64,000 nucleotides of DNA from Rathayibacter sp. VKM Ac-2856 (GCF_013205055.1 NZ_JABMLF010000003.1:310001-374000), one strand, 5' to 3'. Shown: positions 1 to 10,198, counted from the stretch's first letter. Translations and numbers: made by a program. The notes: a model not told the origin generated them from the letters alone.

Positions 1-735
1 GCGATCCGGCACGTCCGGGCCCAGTACCTGCAGGACTGGCTGAGCGACTCCGAGGCCCCGCTGACCTGGCGCCTCGACGCCGCCAAGGCCGGCTCGGGCG
101 CGCTCGGCGACATCGGCGCGCACATCATCGACAGCGCCCAGTGGCTGACCGGCACGCCGATCACCTCCGTCTCCGCGGTGCTGCGCACCTTCACCACCGA
201 GCGGCCGGTGCTCGCCGAGCAGGTCGGACTCGGCGGGCGTGCCGGTGCCGATGCCCCCCGCGGTCCGGTGACGGTCGACGACGCCGCCGCCTTCACCGCC
301 TCCTTCGAGGGCGGCGCCCTCGGCGTCTTCGAGGCCACTCGCGTCGCCACCGGCCGGAAGAACGCCAACCGCATCGAGATCAACGGCGAGACCGGCTCGA
401 TCGCCTTCGACTTCGAGCGGATGAACGAGCTCGAGTACTACGACGGCCGCGACCCCGAGGACGCCCAGGGCTTCCGCACCATCCAGGTCACCGAGCCGTC
501 GCACCCCTACATGGACGCCTGGTGGCCCACCGGCCACGGCATCGGCTACGAGCACCTCTTCACCCACCAGGTCGTCGACCTCGTCGAGGCGATCGCCGCC
601 GGCACCCCCGCCACCCCCACCTTCGCCGACGCCCTCGAGGTCCAGCGCGTCCTCACCGCCGTCTCCACCAGCGCCGCCCACCGCTCCGAGTCCACCCCCG
701 TCCGGCGCACCCCCGGCGGCACCGGCCCGGTCTGA
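1..735 (+). CDS. Gfo/Idh/MocA family oxidoreductase, C-terminal part (5' end outside window)
   Basis: The reading frame is open from base 1 to the TGA at 733-735 and gives 244 residues. The visible part holds the substrate-binding half of a Gfo/Idh/MocA NAD(P)-dependent sugar or inositol dehydrogenase: the family's GDIGAHIID-type helix near residues 37-45, then the beta-sheet with FEGGALGVFEATR and the EINGETGSI strand. The N-terminal Rossmann fold lies upstream of the window. Members oxidise or reduce polyols and sugar derivatives in the cytoplasm; the substrate cannot be told from this part. It is convergent with the PIN gene. The family is secure; the substrate is unknown. Confidence 0.9.
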   Translation, partial: AIRHVRAQYLQDWLSDSEAPLTWRLDAAKAGSGALGDIGAHIIDSAQWLTGTPITSVSAVLRTFTTERPVLAEQVGLGGRAGADAPRGPVTVDDAAAFTASFEGGALGVFEATRVATGRKNANRIEINGETGSIAFDFERMNELEYYDGRDPEDAQGFRTIQVTEPSHPYMDAWWPTGHGIGYEHLFTHQVVDLVEAIAAGTPATPTFADALEVQRVLTAVSTSAAHRSESTPVRRTPGGTGPV

Positions 736-791
736 CGCCCCCGCTCCGACGCGGCGGGTGCGGAGAGGAGCCGGGCCCCCTTCGGCCGGGG

Positions 792-1250
792 CTACCCGAC
801 CGTCCCCGGCCCCTCCCCCAGGTCGAGGAAGCCCAGACCTGGCACTCCGCGGTAGACCCCGTCTCCGGCGAGGAGGGGAAGGCCCTTCGCCATCGCGCAG
901 GACGCGACCCACCGGTCGCCGGTGTGCCGCTTGTCGTGCAGGGGATGCCCGATCCGTCGGCACGCGGCGAACAGAGCCACGTGCGCCTCGATGACCGCGT
1001 CGTCGACGCCGATCGTGGGCGTGCCGTCGAGGAGCGATCGCAGCGCGTCCGTCCGGCTCGCGCCCCAGCTCGCCGCGGCGGCGCCCTGCAGGAGCTCCAC
1101 CCGGGACTGGAAGGAGACGACGACCCGCCGACCCCGGAGCGCCCGTCGCCACGACACGGTGACGTCGCCCGGGAGGGCCGCCGGCGGCCGACGGACGAAG
1201 AGGCGGCTGAAGACGTCGGTGTCGATCAGGACCGGGCCCGAGTCGCTCAT
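792..1250 (-). CDS. PIN-domain nuclease, VapC-toxin-like
   Basis: This 152-residue protein has the layout of a PIN-domain ribonuclease, with acidic residues in the expected places: D10 (and D12) in VLIDTDVFSRLF, E52 in SRVELLQGA, D112 in HTGDRWVAS and D130 in LLAGDGVY. These would bind the catalytic Mg2+. PIN proteins of this size are often VapC toxins that cut tRNA or rRNA. The ATG overlaps the TGA of the upstream gene (ATGA, 1247-1250), so the two are translationally coupled, as in toxin-antitoxin pairs. The partner, however, is much larger than a normal VapB antitoxin, so the toxin role is inference. Confidence 0.8.
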   Translation of the reverse strand: MSDSGPVLIDTDVFSRLFVRRPPAALPGDVTVSWRRALRGRRVVVSFQSRVELLQGAAAASWGASRTDALRSLLDGTPTIGVDDAVIEAHVALFAACRRIGHPLHDKRHTGDRWVASCAMAKGLPLLAGDGVYRGVPGLGFLDLGEGPGTVG

Positions 1251-2116
1251 CCTCGGACCGCGCGCAGGAACGAGTCGAACTCGTCGTCGGAGAGCGCGAT
1301 CGCGTGTCCGGGGTCCGGACCGGGGGCCGACGCCAGGATCTCCTCGAGAGGCACGACCGAGGGGACGAGAGCACCGGCGAGGGGATCGACGAGGGAGTCG
1401 CCCATGCCGGAGACCGAGGCGTTCCGCACCGAGACGAGTCCGCCGTCCGAGTCGTACTCGGGGACGCCGACGGCGACGACGATCGAGTCCAGCAGACGCG
1501 CGACCGCCGTGTCGTCGACGACCGAGGAGAGGTCGATCCTCGACCCCGCCGCGTCCTCGAGGCGGAAGCGATGGGTGTGCAGATTGGCCGAGTAGAGCCG
1601 CCCCGTCACCTCGACGCGATCCGAGCCCTGCCTGCGAGGCGCCTGCCAGAGGTCGCGGCGCAGCGAGCGGGTCGCGACGGAGCCGTGCGTGCGCCCGTCG
1701 ACCGAGAACTCGACGTGCTGCGCCGCCTGCTGGAGAGCGCTGACCAGATGAGCGGTCGCCAGCGCGAGGGGGTCGCCGACCCAGTGCGGTCGATCGTTCC
1801 GCGCGATGCTCTCGAAGAGGGCTGCGAGCGTCTCGTCGAACGCCGTCTCCTCCTCGCTCTCGAAGTCGAGGGCGTCGGGCGTACCGGCCCGGTGGACCCG
1901 CACCGTCGTGCTCCCCGGCGCCAGCCCGACCATGAGGCGGGCGACCCGTCGAGTCCGCTGCGGAACGCGGCCGACCTGGTGCGCCATCGTCTCGACACGT
2001 CCGATCTTGGACGCCAGCTCCTTCAGGCTCTCGACCAGGGCCAGCAGATCGTCGGCCTCGAGCTCCCCCTCGGGCGCTCCCGCCCCGATCAGTCGGACGT
2101 CGAACTGCATCGTCAT
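1247..2116 (-). CDS. hypothetical protein coupled to PIN nuclease
   Basis: The predicted product has 289 residues and no signal peptide or membrane segment, and I do not recognise the family. The ATG at 2116 is chosen because GGTGGAG lies five bases upstream; open frame continues further upstream but has no comparable ribosome-binding site. The N-terminal third is helical and charged (a LVESLKELASKIGRVE helix, then paired arginines near LRRDLWQAPRRQGSDRVEVTG); the C-terminus is acidic and ends DDEFDSFLRAVRG. The gene runs into the PIN gene with an ATGA overlap. By position it could be an antitoxin or accessory factor, but no DNA-binding motif of the VapB type is visible. Confidence 0.6.
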   Translation of the reverse strand: MTMQFDVRLIGAGAPEGELEADDLLALVESLKELASKIGRVETMAHQVGRVPQRTRRVARLMVGLAPGSTTVRVHRAGTPDALDFESEEETAFDETLAALFESIARNDRPHWVGDPLALATAHLVSALQQAAQHVEFSVDGRTHGSVATRSLRRDLWQAPRRQGSDRVEVTGRLYSANLHTHRFRLEDAAGSRIDLSSVVDDTAVARLLDSIVVAVGVPEYDSDGGLVSVRNASVSGMGDSLVDPLAGALVPSVVPLEEILASAPGPDPGHAIALSDDEFDSFLRAVRG

Positions 2117-2274
2117 CGGCTCCACCCGCTCCCGGTTCCGCGTTCCATCCCGTTGCTCCATTCTGTCGCCGCCGCCGTCGCCGCGGGGGTGCGGCGCCGG
2201 ATGCCGCCACCCGTCAGGCGGGAGTGTGCCTCCCGCCACCGACATGGCGTCGCGGGCGGTGGCAGGCTGGGGCC

Positions 2275-2913
2275 GTGCGACGACGAGGGACTGCCGGGGC
2301 GGTCCTCGCGGGCGCCGCGCTCCTGCTGGGCGGGTGCGTCGCGGAGGAGCCCGGGCCGGCGGCGATCGGCGTCGGCGGTATCGCGGAAGGGACGACGGCG
2401 AGCGTCTCGGCCGCGGGGACGGTCGACGTCTCGTACCAGCGGCAGGGCGACTTCGCGGTGGTCGTCGGGCTCGACTGCTCGGCCTGCACCGGGCCCGTCA
2501 CCGTGTCGGCGCCCGGCCGCAGCACTCCGGTCGGCGAGGCTGCGGCGGGGACGGAGTCGGCGTGGCTCCTCGAGACCGTCGCCGCCGATCCGGTCGACCA
2601 GTCGCTCCTCGTGCAGGCCGACGGCCCGTGGACGCTCACCCTGCGCAGCTGGAACGACCTGCCCGAGGTGTCCGGGGAGCAGTCGGGCAGCGGCTCCGCG
2701 GTGCTCGCGTTCTCGGACGACGTCGAGCGCCTCGACGTCGCCTACGGCCCGGCCAGCAGCGAGGACTCGCTCTCCGGCCGCGTGCTCGGCACCGCCGGCA
2801 CCCGCCAGACCTTCGGTGACACCACCGCCTTCGCGCGCGTCGTCGACGCCACCCTCCCGGGCGTCGTCGCCCTCCGCACCGACGGCGCCTGGACCCTGAC
2901 CCCGCTCCCCTGA
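2275..2913 (+). CDS. secreted lipoprotein of unknown function
   Basis: A GTG start at 2275 gives 212 residues that begin MRRRGTAGAVLAGAALLLGGC: a short positive n-region, a hydrophobic core and a lipobox (LLGGC), so the product should be lipid-anchored outside the membrane. The longer upstream frame would place 17 extra residues before the signal and is less likely. The mature part is beta-rich, with a CSAC pair in VGLDCSACTGPVTV and two similar segments around TVDVSYQRQGDFAVVV and ERLDVAYGP. That may be a duplicated sandwich fold. No catalytic motif is visible. A 63-bp palindromic repeat follows 24 bases after the stop. Confidence 0.7.
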   Translation: MRRRGTAGAVLAGAALLLGGCVAEEPGPAAIGVGGIAEGTTASVSAAGTVDVSYQRQGDFAVVVGLDCSACTGPVTVSAPGRSTPVGEAAAGTESAWLLETVAADPVDQSLLVQADGPWTLTLRSWNDLPEVSGEQSGSGSAVLAFSDDVERLDVAYGPASSEDSLSGRVLGTAGTRQTFGDTTAFARVVDATLPGVVALRTDGAWTLTPLP

Positions 2914-2936
2914 CGCCGACCCCCGTCCCTTCACCC

Positions 2937-2999
2937 CCGCGAGATGCCACTTGTGCACGCGACACGCCGACGATCCCGCGCACAAGTGGCATCTCGCGG
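2937..2999. repeat. palindromic repeat family A, copy 1
   Basis: A long inverted repeat: CCGCGAGATGCCACTTGTG on the left pairs with CACAAGTGGCATCTCGCGG on the right, around a centre containing CGCGACACGCCG. Four further copies occur in the window (6375, 6703, 18899, 37042). All lie a few to about 40 bases after a stop codon, which fits a terminator or a REP-like 3'-end element. Confidence 0.85.
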
Positions 3000-3098
3000 A
3001 GCGGACGGACGCGTGGGCGGACGGGCGGTCGGGAGGGGGCCGGAGTGGGCGCCTCGGGGGCGTCGCCTCGAGAGGCGATCCTGCGCCATACTTCCTGC

Positions 3099-3416
3099 AT
3101 GAGCAAGAAGATTGACGCGGCACATCGCGCGCTGGTAGCCGCCCTCGACAAGCACGCCGCTCTCGTCGGCGACAAGTCGTCGAAGCCGAGCAAGATCGCA
3201 CGCGCCGCGTCCGAGCTCCGCTCCGCGACGAAGGCCTACTCGGCACTCGTCTCGGCCCGCACCGGCACGTCGAGCCCGTTCGCCGACCTGGCCGACCCGC
3301 GCCTGGACCAGCCGACCATCGCCTCGCTCCGGGCCGAGCGCGACGCGATCGCCGCGCGCCTCGCCAAGCACGAGGCCCTGGCGGCGGAGTCGGACGACCG
3401 GGCCCTCGCGGGCTGA
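3099..3416 (+). CDS. small helical hypothetical protein
   Basis: The product has 105 residues and starts MSKKIDAAHRALVAALDKHAALV. The ATG at 3099 is preferred because the upstream extension is compositionally unlike protein. Almost the whole sequence is predicted helical with regular hydrophobic spacing (AASELRSATKAYSALVSAR, then SLRAERDAIAARLAKHEALAAE), suggesting a coiled coil or a four-helix bundle. It is rich in Ala, Lys and Glu with no cysteine and no signal peptide. I do not recognise the family. It stands alone between repeat copy 1 and the methionine transporter. Confidence 0.6.
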   Translation: MSKKIDAAHRALVAALDKHAALVGDKSSKPSKIARAASELRSATKAYSALVSARTGTSSPFADLADPRLDQPTIASLRAERDAIAARLAKHEALAAESDDRALAG

Positions 3417-3544
3417 CCCGCCCCTCAGCTCTCCTCCACAGCGCGTCCTCCCCCGCGGAAGTCGCCGTGTTACGGGCACGTTTCGCGCGCCCGGCGTTCC
3501 CCTGCGTACCGTGGACCCCGGGATCCGCGCAGTCGCGGCGTCGA

Positions 3545-3629
3545 GCGACCGGAGGCCGGTCGCAGCGCCGGCGGTGACCAGCACCGCCCGGCGCGGACGC
3601 CGCCCGGATCCCTCTCCACGGAAGGATCC
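3545..3629 (+). promoter_or_regulatory. structured 5' leader of metQNI
   Basis: Three hairpins lie in the 90 bases before metQ. The first is GCGACCGG-AGG-CCGGTCGC (3545-3563). The second is a 12-bp stem, GCGCCGGCGGTG pairing with CACCGC and CGGCGC around ACCAG (3565-3594, one bulged C). In the third, GGATCC at 3606-3611 can pair with GGATCC at 3624-3629, placing the metQ ribosome-binding site (GAAGGA) at or inside the stem. The arrangement fits translational control. It does not match the SAM-I or SAM-IV consensus I know, so the ligand, if any, is open. Confidence 0.4.
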
Positions 3630-3634
3630 ACCGC

Positions 3635-4516
3635 ATGTCCCTGCGCAGCACGCTCCTCGCGACCACCGCGATCACCGCCTCCGCCCTCCTCCTCGCCGGC
3701 TGCTCGGCCGCCGGCGGCGCGGACGACGACACCGTCCGCATCGGCGTGGTCGGCGCGAGCGACCCCTACTGGGCGACCTACGAGCAGGCCGCGGAGGACG
3801 CGGGCATCGACGTCGAGATCGTCGACTTCACCGACTACAACCAGCTGAACCCCGCGCTGACCGAGGGCGAGATCGACCTCAACCAGTTCCAGCACCTGGT
3901 CTACCTGGCGCAGTACAACACCTCCGCCGACGCCGACCTCGTGCCGATCGGCGCGACCGCGATCTACCCGCTCGGCCTCTACTCGACCCAGTACGACAGC
4001 GTCGAGGACATCCCCGAGGGCGAGAGCGTCGCCGTGCCGAACGACGTGACCAACCAGGCCCGCGCGCTCCTCGTCCTGCAGTCGGCCGGCCTGATCGAGC
4101 TGAAGGACGGCGGCAGCGCCTTCTCCGGCCTCGACGACATCGACACCGACGCCTCGAAGGTCACCGTCACCGCGCTCGACGCGGCGCTCACCCCGACCTC
4201 GCTCCCCGACGTCGCCGCCGCGGTCGTCAACAACGACTACCTCGAGGGCGCGGGCCTGACGGCCGCCGACGCCATCACCCAGGACGACCCGAGCGACCCG
4301 ACCGCGGTGCCCTATGTCAACGTGTTCGCGGCCCGCGCCGACGACGCCGAGAACGAGACGTACCTGAAGCTCGTCGAGGTCTACCAGGGCTCGCAGGACG
4401 TGCTCGACGGCGTCTCCGAGCAGTCCGGCGGCACGGCCGTCTTCGCGACCACCCCCGCCGCGGAGCTCCAGTCGACCCTCGCCACCGTCGAGGCCGACGC
4501 CTCGGCCCAGGGCTGA
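3635..4516 (+). CDS. metQ: methionine ABC transporter substrate-binding lipoprotein
   Basis: This 293-residue protein is of the NlpA/MetQ family. It begins with a signal peptide and lipobox (ASALLLAGC, Cys near residue 23). The mature protein starts DTVRIGVVGASDPYW and carries the family's hallmark EGEIDLNQFQH near residue 85, followed by the LGLYSTQYDSVEDIPEGESVAVPND region. It captures methionine (or a related compound) outside the membrane for the MetNI importer encoded next. The ATG has a strong GGAAGGA site 6-10 bases upstream. It is the first gene of metQ-metN-metI, here with the binding protein first, and sits behind a structured leader. Confidence 0.92.
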   Translation: MSLRSTLLATTAITASALLLAGCSAAGGADDDTVRIGVVGASDPYWATYEQAAEDAGIDVEIVDFTDYNQLNPALTEGEIDLNQFQHLVYLAQYNTSADADLVPIGATAIYPLGLYSTQYDSVEDIPEGESVAVPNDVTNQARALLVLQSAGLIELKDGGSAFSGLDDIDTDASKVTVTALDAALTPTSLPDVAAAVVNNDYLEGAGLTAADAITQDDPSDPTAVPYVNVFAARADDAENETYLKLVEVYQGSQDVLDGVSEQSGGTAVFATTPAAELQSTLATVEADASAQG

Positions 4517-4646
4517 CGCCTCCCCCTCCCCCGCCGCGTCCGCGCGGCCGGCAGCGCCCACTCGGCAGCGCCGGCCGCGCGGCTGTGCCCGTTCCCGGCC
4601 ATGCCGATCCCCAGCAGTGCCGACCCCCAGCAGTGAAGGAAGCGCC

Positions 4647-5678
4647 GTGCCGCTCATCCGCCTCGCCGACGTGAGCAAGGTCTACCCGCCGCTCGCGCGC
4701 GGCGCGTCCGCCCTGACCGCCGTGGACGGCGTCAGCCTCGACATCGAGGCCGGCGACGTCTACGGCGTGATCGGCTACTCGGGAGCCGGCAAGAGCACGC
4801 TCGCGCGCCTGATCAACGCCCTCGAGCCCGCCACCGGCGGCAGCATCGAGATCGACGGCCGCGAGATCGTCGGCCTGCCCGAGCGGGAGCTGCGCCGCCT
4901 GCGGCTCGGGATCGGCATGATCTTCCAGCAGTTCAACCTGTTCGGCTCCAAGACCGTCGAGCAGAACGTCGCCTACCCGCTGCAGGTCGCCGGCACTCCC
5001 CGCGCCGAGCTGCGTGCTCGCGTCGACGAGATGCTCCGCTTCGTCGGCCTCTCGGACAAGGCCCGCAGCCACCCGGAGCAGCTCTCCGGCGGCCAGAAGC
5101 AGCGCGTCGGCATCGCCCGCGCCCTCGCCGCGTCGCCGCGCATCCTGCTGGCAGACGAGGCCACCAGCGCGCTCGATCCGGACACCACCGGCGAGGTGCT
5201 CGCGCTCCTGCGCCGCATCAACGAGGAGCTCGGCGTCACCATCGTCGTCATCACGCACGAGATGGACGTCGTCCAGCAGCTCGCGACCAAGGTCGCCGTG
5301 ATGGAGGCGGGGCGCATCGTGGAGCGCGGCCCCGTCTTCGACGTGTTCTCGGCGCCGAGGGAGGCGGTCACCCGCCGCTTCGTCTCCACCGTCGTCCGCA
5401 CCGTGCCCTCGCCCGAGGAGGCGGCGGTGCTGCGCGCGCGCCACCCCGGCCGGCTCGTCACGCTGTCCTTCTCGGACGGCTCCGCCTCGCAGGGCGAGGT
5501 CTTCGCCGAGATCGCGCAGGCCGGGGTCCCGCTCGAGCTCGTCTACGGCGGCATCACCGACGTGCGCGGACGCGCCTTCGGCCACCTCACCGTCGCGCTC
5601 GACGCCGCCGACGACGTGATCGACCCCCTGCTGGCCCGACTCGGCGCCCGCGTCGCCCTCACGGAGGTGCCCCGATGA
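4647..5678 (+). CDS. metN: methionine ABC transporter ATP-binding protein
   Basis: This 343-residue ABC ATPase has a Walker A (GYSGAGKST, near 39-47), Q-loop (FQQFNLF), signature LSGGQKQR, Walker B (ILLADEATSALD) and H-loop (VITHEMD). A C-terminal extension of about 100 residues (LVTLSFSDGSASQGEVFAEIA onward) matches the NIL/ACT-like regulatory domain that binds methionine and shuts transport down in MetN proteins. The GTG at 4647 is chosen for the GAAGGA site six bases upstream and because the protein then begins at the first beta strand (PLIRLADVSKVY). It overlaps metI by ATGA. Confidence 0.93.
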   Translation: MPLIRLADVSKVYPPLARGASALTAVDGVSLDIEAGDVYGVIGYSGAGKSTLARLINALEPATGGSIEIDGREIVGLPERELRRLRLGIGMIFQQFNLFGSKTVEQNVAYPLQVAGTPRAELRARVDEMLRFVGLSDKARSHPEQLSGGQKQRVGIARALAASPRILLADEATSALDPDTTGEVLALLRRINEELGVTIVVITHEMDVVQQLATKVAVMEAGRIVERGPVFDVFSAPREAVTRRFVSTVVRTVPSPEEAAVLRARHPGRLVTLSFSDGSASQGEVFAEIAQAGVPLELVYGGITDVRGRAFGHLTVALDAADDVIDPLLARLGARVALTEVPR

Positions 5679-6334
5679 ACGAGCTCGTCCCCCTGCTGCC
5701 CCAGCTCGCCGAGGCGACCGGGCAGACCCTCTACATCGTGGCCTTCAGCCTGCTCTTCGGCGGGCTCGGCGGTCTGCTGATCGGGCTCGGTCTCGCCGTC
5801 ACCCGCGGCGGAGCGCTCTACGCCAACCGCGTCGTCTTCGGCCTGCTGAACGTGATCGTCAACGTCTTCCGGCCGATCCCGTTCATCATCTTCATCGCCG
5901 CCGCTCAGCCGCTCGCCCGCCTCGTGGTCGGCTCCGGCATCGGCACCGACGCGATCATCTTCACGCTCTCGCTCGCCGCCGCGTTCGGCATCGGCCGCAT
6001 CGTCGAGCAGAACCTGCTGACCGTGCAGCCCGGCGTGATCGAGGCCGCCCGCTCGGTCGGAGCGAGCCGGTTCCGGATCGTCCGCACCGTCCTGCTGCCC
6101 GAGGCGCTCGGCCCGCTGATCCTCGGCTACACCTTCGTCTTCGTCGCGATCATCGACATGTCCGCCGTCGCGGGCTACATCGGCGCCGGCGGTCTCGGCA
6201 CCTTCGCGATCCAGTACGGCTACCGCCAGTTCGAGCCGGTCGTCACCTGGGCCGCCGTGCTCGTCATCATCGTCATCGTCCAGCTCGTCCAGCTGCTCGG
6301 CAACGTCCTGGCCCGCCGAGTCCTCCGCCGCTGA
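5675..6334 (+). CDS. metI: methionine ABC transporter permease
   Basis: The product has 219 residues and about five transmembrane segments. The EAA loop (VIEAARSVGASRFRIVRTVLLPEA, near 118-142) couples to MetN. The N-terminus (LAEATGQTLYIVAFSLLFGGLGGLLIGL) and the VNVFRPIPFIIFIAA segment are characteristic of MetI. The start overlaps the metN stop as ATGA (5675-5678), so the two are co-translated. With MetQ and MetN it forms the inner-membrane methionine importer. A palindromic repeat 41 bases after the stop probably ends the transcript. Confidence 0.93.
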   Translation: MNELVPLLPQLAEATGQTLYIVAFSLLFGGLGGLLIGLGLAVTRGGALYANRVVFGLLNVIVNVFRPIPFIIFIAAAQPLARLVVGSGIGTDAIIFTLSLAAAFGIGRIVEQNLLTVQPGVIEAARSVGASRFRIVRTVLLPEALGPLILGYTFVFVAIIDMSAVAGYIGAGGLGTFAIQYGYRQFEPVVTWAAVLVIIVIVQLVQLLGNVLARRVLRR

Positions 6335-6374
6335 CCCGCGCCCTCCCTTCCCCGCGCCCCCGCCTCCCGCGCCT

Positions 6375-6437
6375 CCGCGAGATGCCACTTGCGTACACGA
6401 CACGCCGCGAAAGGCGCGCACAAGTGGCATCTCGCGG
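6375..6437. repeat. palindromic repeat family A, copy 2
   Basis: Same inverted repeat as copy 1. The left arm has GCGTAC in place of TGTGCAC, so the stem is slightly imperfect. It lies between metI and the DUF2283 gene. Confidence 0.85.
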
Positions 6438-6461
6438 GAGGAGAGGGCACCGTGGAGCGTC

Positions 6462-6686
6462 ATGAGGATCCGATACGACCCGAGTGCGAACGCCGCCTAC
6501 CTGCCCGTCGGGCGTGAGCCCGAGGCCGGCGAGTCCGTCCAGCAGGTGCACGACATCGCCGACCCGCACGGATTCGGGGAGATCATCCTCGACTTCGATG
6601 CCGCCGGGCACCTGATCGGCGTCGAGATCGTCGGCGCGCGCGCACTCCTGCGCCCCGAGACCCTGGCCGACGCCGACGTCCTCTGA
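6462..6686 (+). CDS. DUF2283 family protein
   Basis: A 74-residue protein that begins MRIRYDPSANAAYLPV and has the IILDFDAAGHLIGVEIVGAR strand pair. Both are typical of DUF2283, a small beta-rich domain of unknown function whose members start with a MxxxYDxxxDxxYI-like strand. Neither a signal peptide nor a catalytic residue is visible. The ATG at 6462 gives the expected family length. It is bracketed by copies 2 and 3 of repeat family A, so it is probably a single-gene transcript. Confidence 0.8.
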   Translation: MRIRYDPSANAAYLPVGREPEAGESVQQVHDIADPHGFGEIILDFDAAGHLIGVEIVGARALLRPETLADADVL

Positions 6687-6702
6687 CGCCGGTGAAACAC
6701 CT

Positions 6703-6765
6703 CCGCGAGATGCCACTTGTGTGCGCGACACGCCGTGGAAGGCGTGCACAAGTGGCATCTCGCGG
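6703..6765. repeat. palindromic repeat family A, copy 3
   Basis: Inverted repeat with the same arms and a CACGCCGTGGAAGGCG centre. It sits 17 bases after the DUF2283 stop and 18 bases from the convergent helicase stop, the position of a shared terminator. Confidence 0.85.
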
Positions 6766-6782
6766 AGGAGAGGGGGCTGGGC

Positions 6783-8633
<1,851 letters not shown>

Positions 8634-8748
8634 AGTGCAACGGTAGGGCGTCGGAGGCGCGCGCGAGAGCGAAACCGGCTTCCTCACGTGCTTTCGCGCC
8701 GGATCGGCGGCTGTGGAGGGCTCTCGGAGCGCTCCGGAGGGGCAGGCG

Positions 8749-9846
8749 TCAGTAGAACTCGACCGTGTCGACCCGATTGATCAGCTCCTCGCCGTCGAGG
8801 AAGCGACCTGCGTTGCGGGCGAAGAGCTCGGCGATCAGGCGGTCCTCGGCCGCGTTCAGCGCCGCGGTGTGCGGGCTGAGCAGCACGCTCGGGTGATTCC
8901 AGAGCGGGCTGTCCTCGGCGAGCGGCTCCTGGGCGACCACGTCGAGCGCCGCGAAGCCGACCCGGCCGTCCTCGAGCGCCTCGAGCAGCGCGTCCTCGTC
9001 GATCACGGTGCCGCGGCCGACGCTGACGAGCGTCGCTCCCGGGCGCAGGGCCGCGAAGAAGTCCGCCCCGACCAGCTTCTCGGTCTGCTCCGTCCCGGGC
9101 AGGGTGACGACGACGCCGTCGATCCGCCCGGCGACCTCCGCGATCGCCGAGGGCTGCACGATCTCGTCGACGTGCTCCACCTCGCTCTCGTGCCGGCTCG
9201 TCCCGATCACCCGGGCGCCCAGCGCCGACAGCTTCTGCGCGGTCGCCCGGCCGATGGTGCCGAGCCCGACGATCAGGATCGTCTGCTCCGAGAGCAGCCC
9301 CATCGTCCAGCGCGAGCCCCACTCCCGCCGGCCCTGCAGCTCCTGCAGTCTCGGCAGCGTCTTCGCGCCGGCCAGCAGCCCGAAGAGGGAGAACTCGGCC
9401 AGCGGATCGGAGTGCACGCCGGCGGAGGTCGAGAACGCGACCCGCGCCAGCTGCTCCTCGCTCAGCTCCGCCTTCTTCACCTGCGCGCCGCCGCCGGCGG
9501 GCATCGTCTGCACCCAGCGCAGCCCCGGGTTCGCGGCGACCGTGCGGGCGAGCGCGGCAGGATCCTCGCCCGGGATGCCGTAGAGGACCTCGGCCGAGTC
9601 GACCAGCTCCTCGAACGCGGCCTGCTGCTCCGCGGTCCGCTCGAACGCCGGATCGCCGCCGTGATCGCCCGGGTGGCGCATCGGCGGCAGCAGGCTCTGA
9701 TCGGCGACGAAGTCGATCCGCGGCTCCAGCTCCACCACTCGGGCGATCAGCTCGTCGCTGATCGGCGTCGCGGCGACGACGCGCAGGCGAGGCGTCCGGT
9801 CGCCGGGCTCGGTCGGGCGGGGCGGAGTCGATGCGGGCGTCGTCAC
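8749..9846 (-). CDS. D-isomer 2-hydroxyacid dehydrogenase family protein
   Basis: The protein has 365 residues from a GTG at 9846, chosen because GAAGGGA precedes it at the right distance; the longer frame lacks such a site. The NAD-binding domain shows VGLGTIGRATAQKLSALGARVIGTSR, and the family's catalytic elements follow: VSVGRGTVIDEDAL (Arg), the glutamate after LDVVAQEPL, and SPHTAAL (His). It should reduce or oxidise a small 2-hydroxy acid in the cytoplasm; phosphoglycerate, glyoxylate and hydroxypyruvate are all possible. An insert around VLYGIPGEDPAALARTVAANPGLRWVQTMPAGG is usual for this family. Confidence 0.9.
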   Translation of the reverse strand: MTTPASTPPRPTEPGDRTPRLRVVAATPISDELIARVVELEPRIDFVADQSLLPPMRHPGDHGGDPAFERTAEQQAAFEELVDSAEVLYGIPGEDPAALARTVAANPGLRWVQTMPAGGGAQVKKAELSEEQLARVAFSTSAGVHSDPLAEFSLFGLLAGAKTLPRLQELQGRREWGSRWTMGLLSEQTILIVGLGTIGRATAQKLSALGARVIGTSRHESEVEHVDEIVQPSAIAEVAGRIDGVVVTLPGTEQTEKLVGADFFAALRPGATLVSVGRGTVIDEDALLEALEDGRVGFAALDVVAQEPLAEDSPLWNHPSVLLSPHTAALNAAEDRLIAELFARNAGRFLDGEELINRVDTVEFY

Positions 9847-9925
9847 GGGAGTCCCTTCGAGCGGCGGTCGGCGGGCGCGGCGGGCGCCGATGCCCTCCAC
9901 CGCGGTCTCCTTCCAGCGTATCGAG

Positions 9926-9997
9926 CGCAGAACATCAGCTGAGAGCGTCCGTCATCGCCGAGGGGCGATGAGCCCCGCTCCGGGCTGATGTTCTGCG
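9926..9997. repeat. inverted repeat upstream of VOC gene
   Basis: CGCAGAACATCAGC (9926-9939) is the exact complement of GCTGATGTTCTGCG (9984-9997), a 14-bp stem. Inside it, CATCGCC-GAGG-GGCGATG forms a second hairpin. It is the main feature of the 352-base gap between the divergent dehydrogenase and VOC genes. It differs from repeat families A and B and is seen once here. Confidence 0.7.
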
Positions 9998-10198
9998 GGA
10001 ACCCCCGACGGGAGCTGCTCCGATTGCGCCCGATCCACCGGAAGCAACCCCTTTCCCGCCCGCGATGCTGAGGATGTCCGCGCCGTCCGCTGGCAGATCC
10101 CGCGTCGCCGCCTGGACGAACGGTGGGGACGCCGCAGCCGCCGCGGGACGCGGTCCTAGCGTGAGCGGACGGGAACATCGATCGAAGGAGACCGGATC

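Noticed and set aside
2937-2999. Apparent short peptides of the type MPLVHAFHGVSRTQVASRGG in all family A repeats
   Set aside because: They are translations of the palindromic repeat itself, appear on both strands, and lack ribosome-binding sites.
3420-3634. SAM-I or SAM-IV riboswitch before metQ
   Set aside because: Neither the SAM-I core nor the GGCAACC-type SAM-IV segment is present. Only an unassigned structured leader is claimed.
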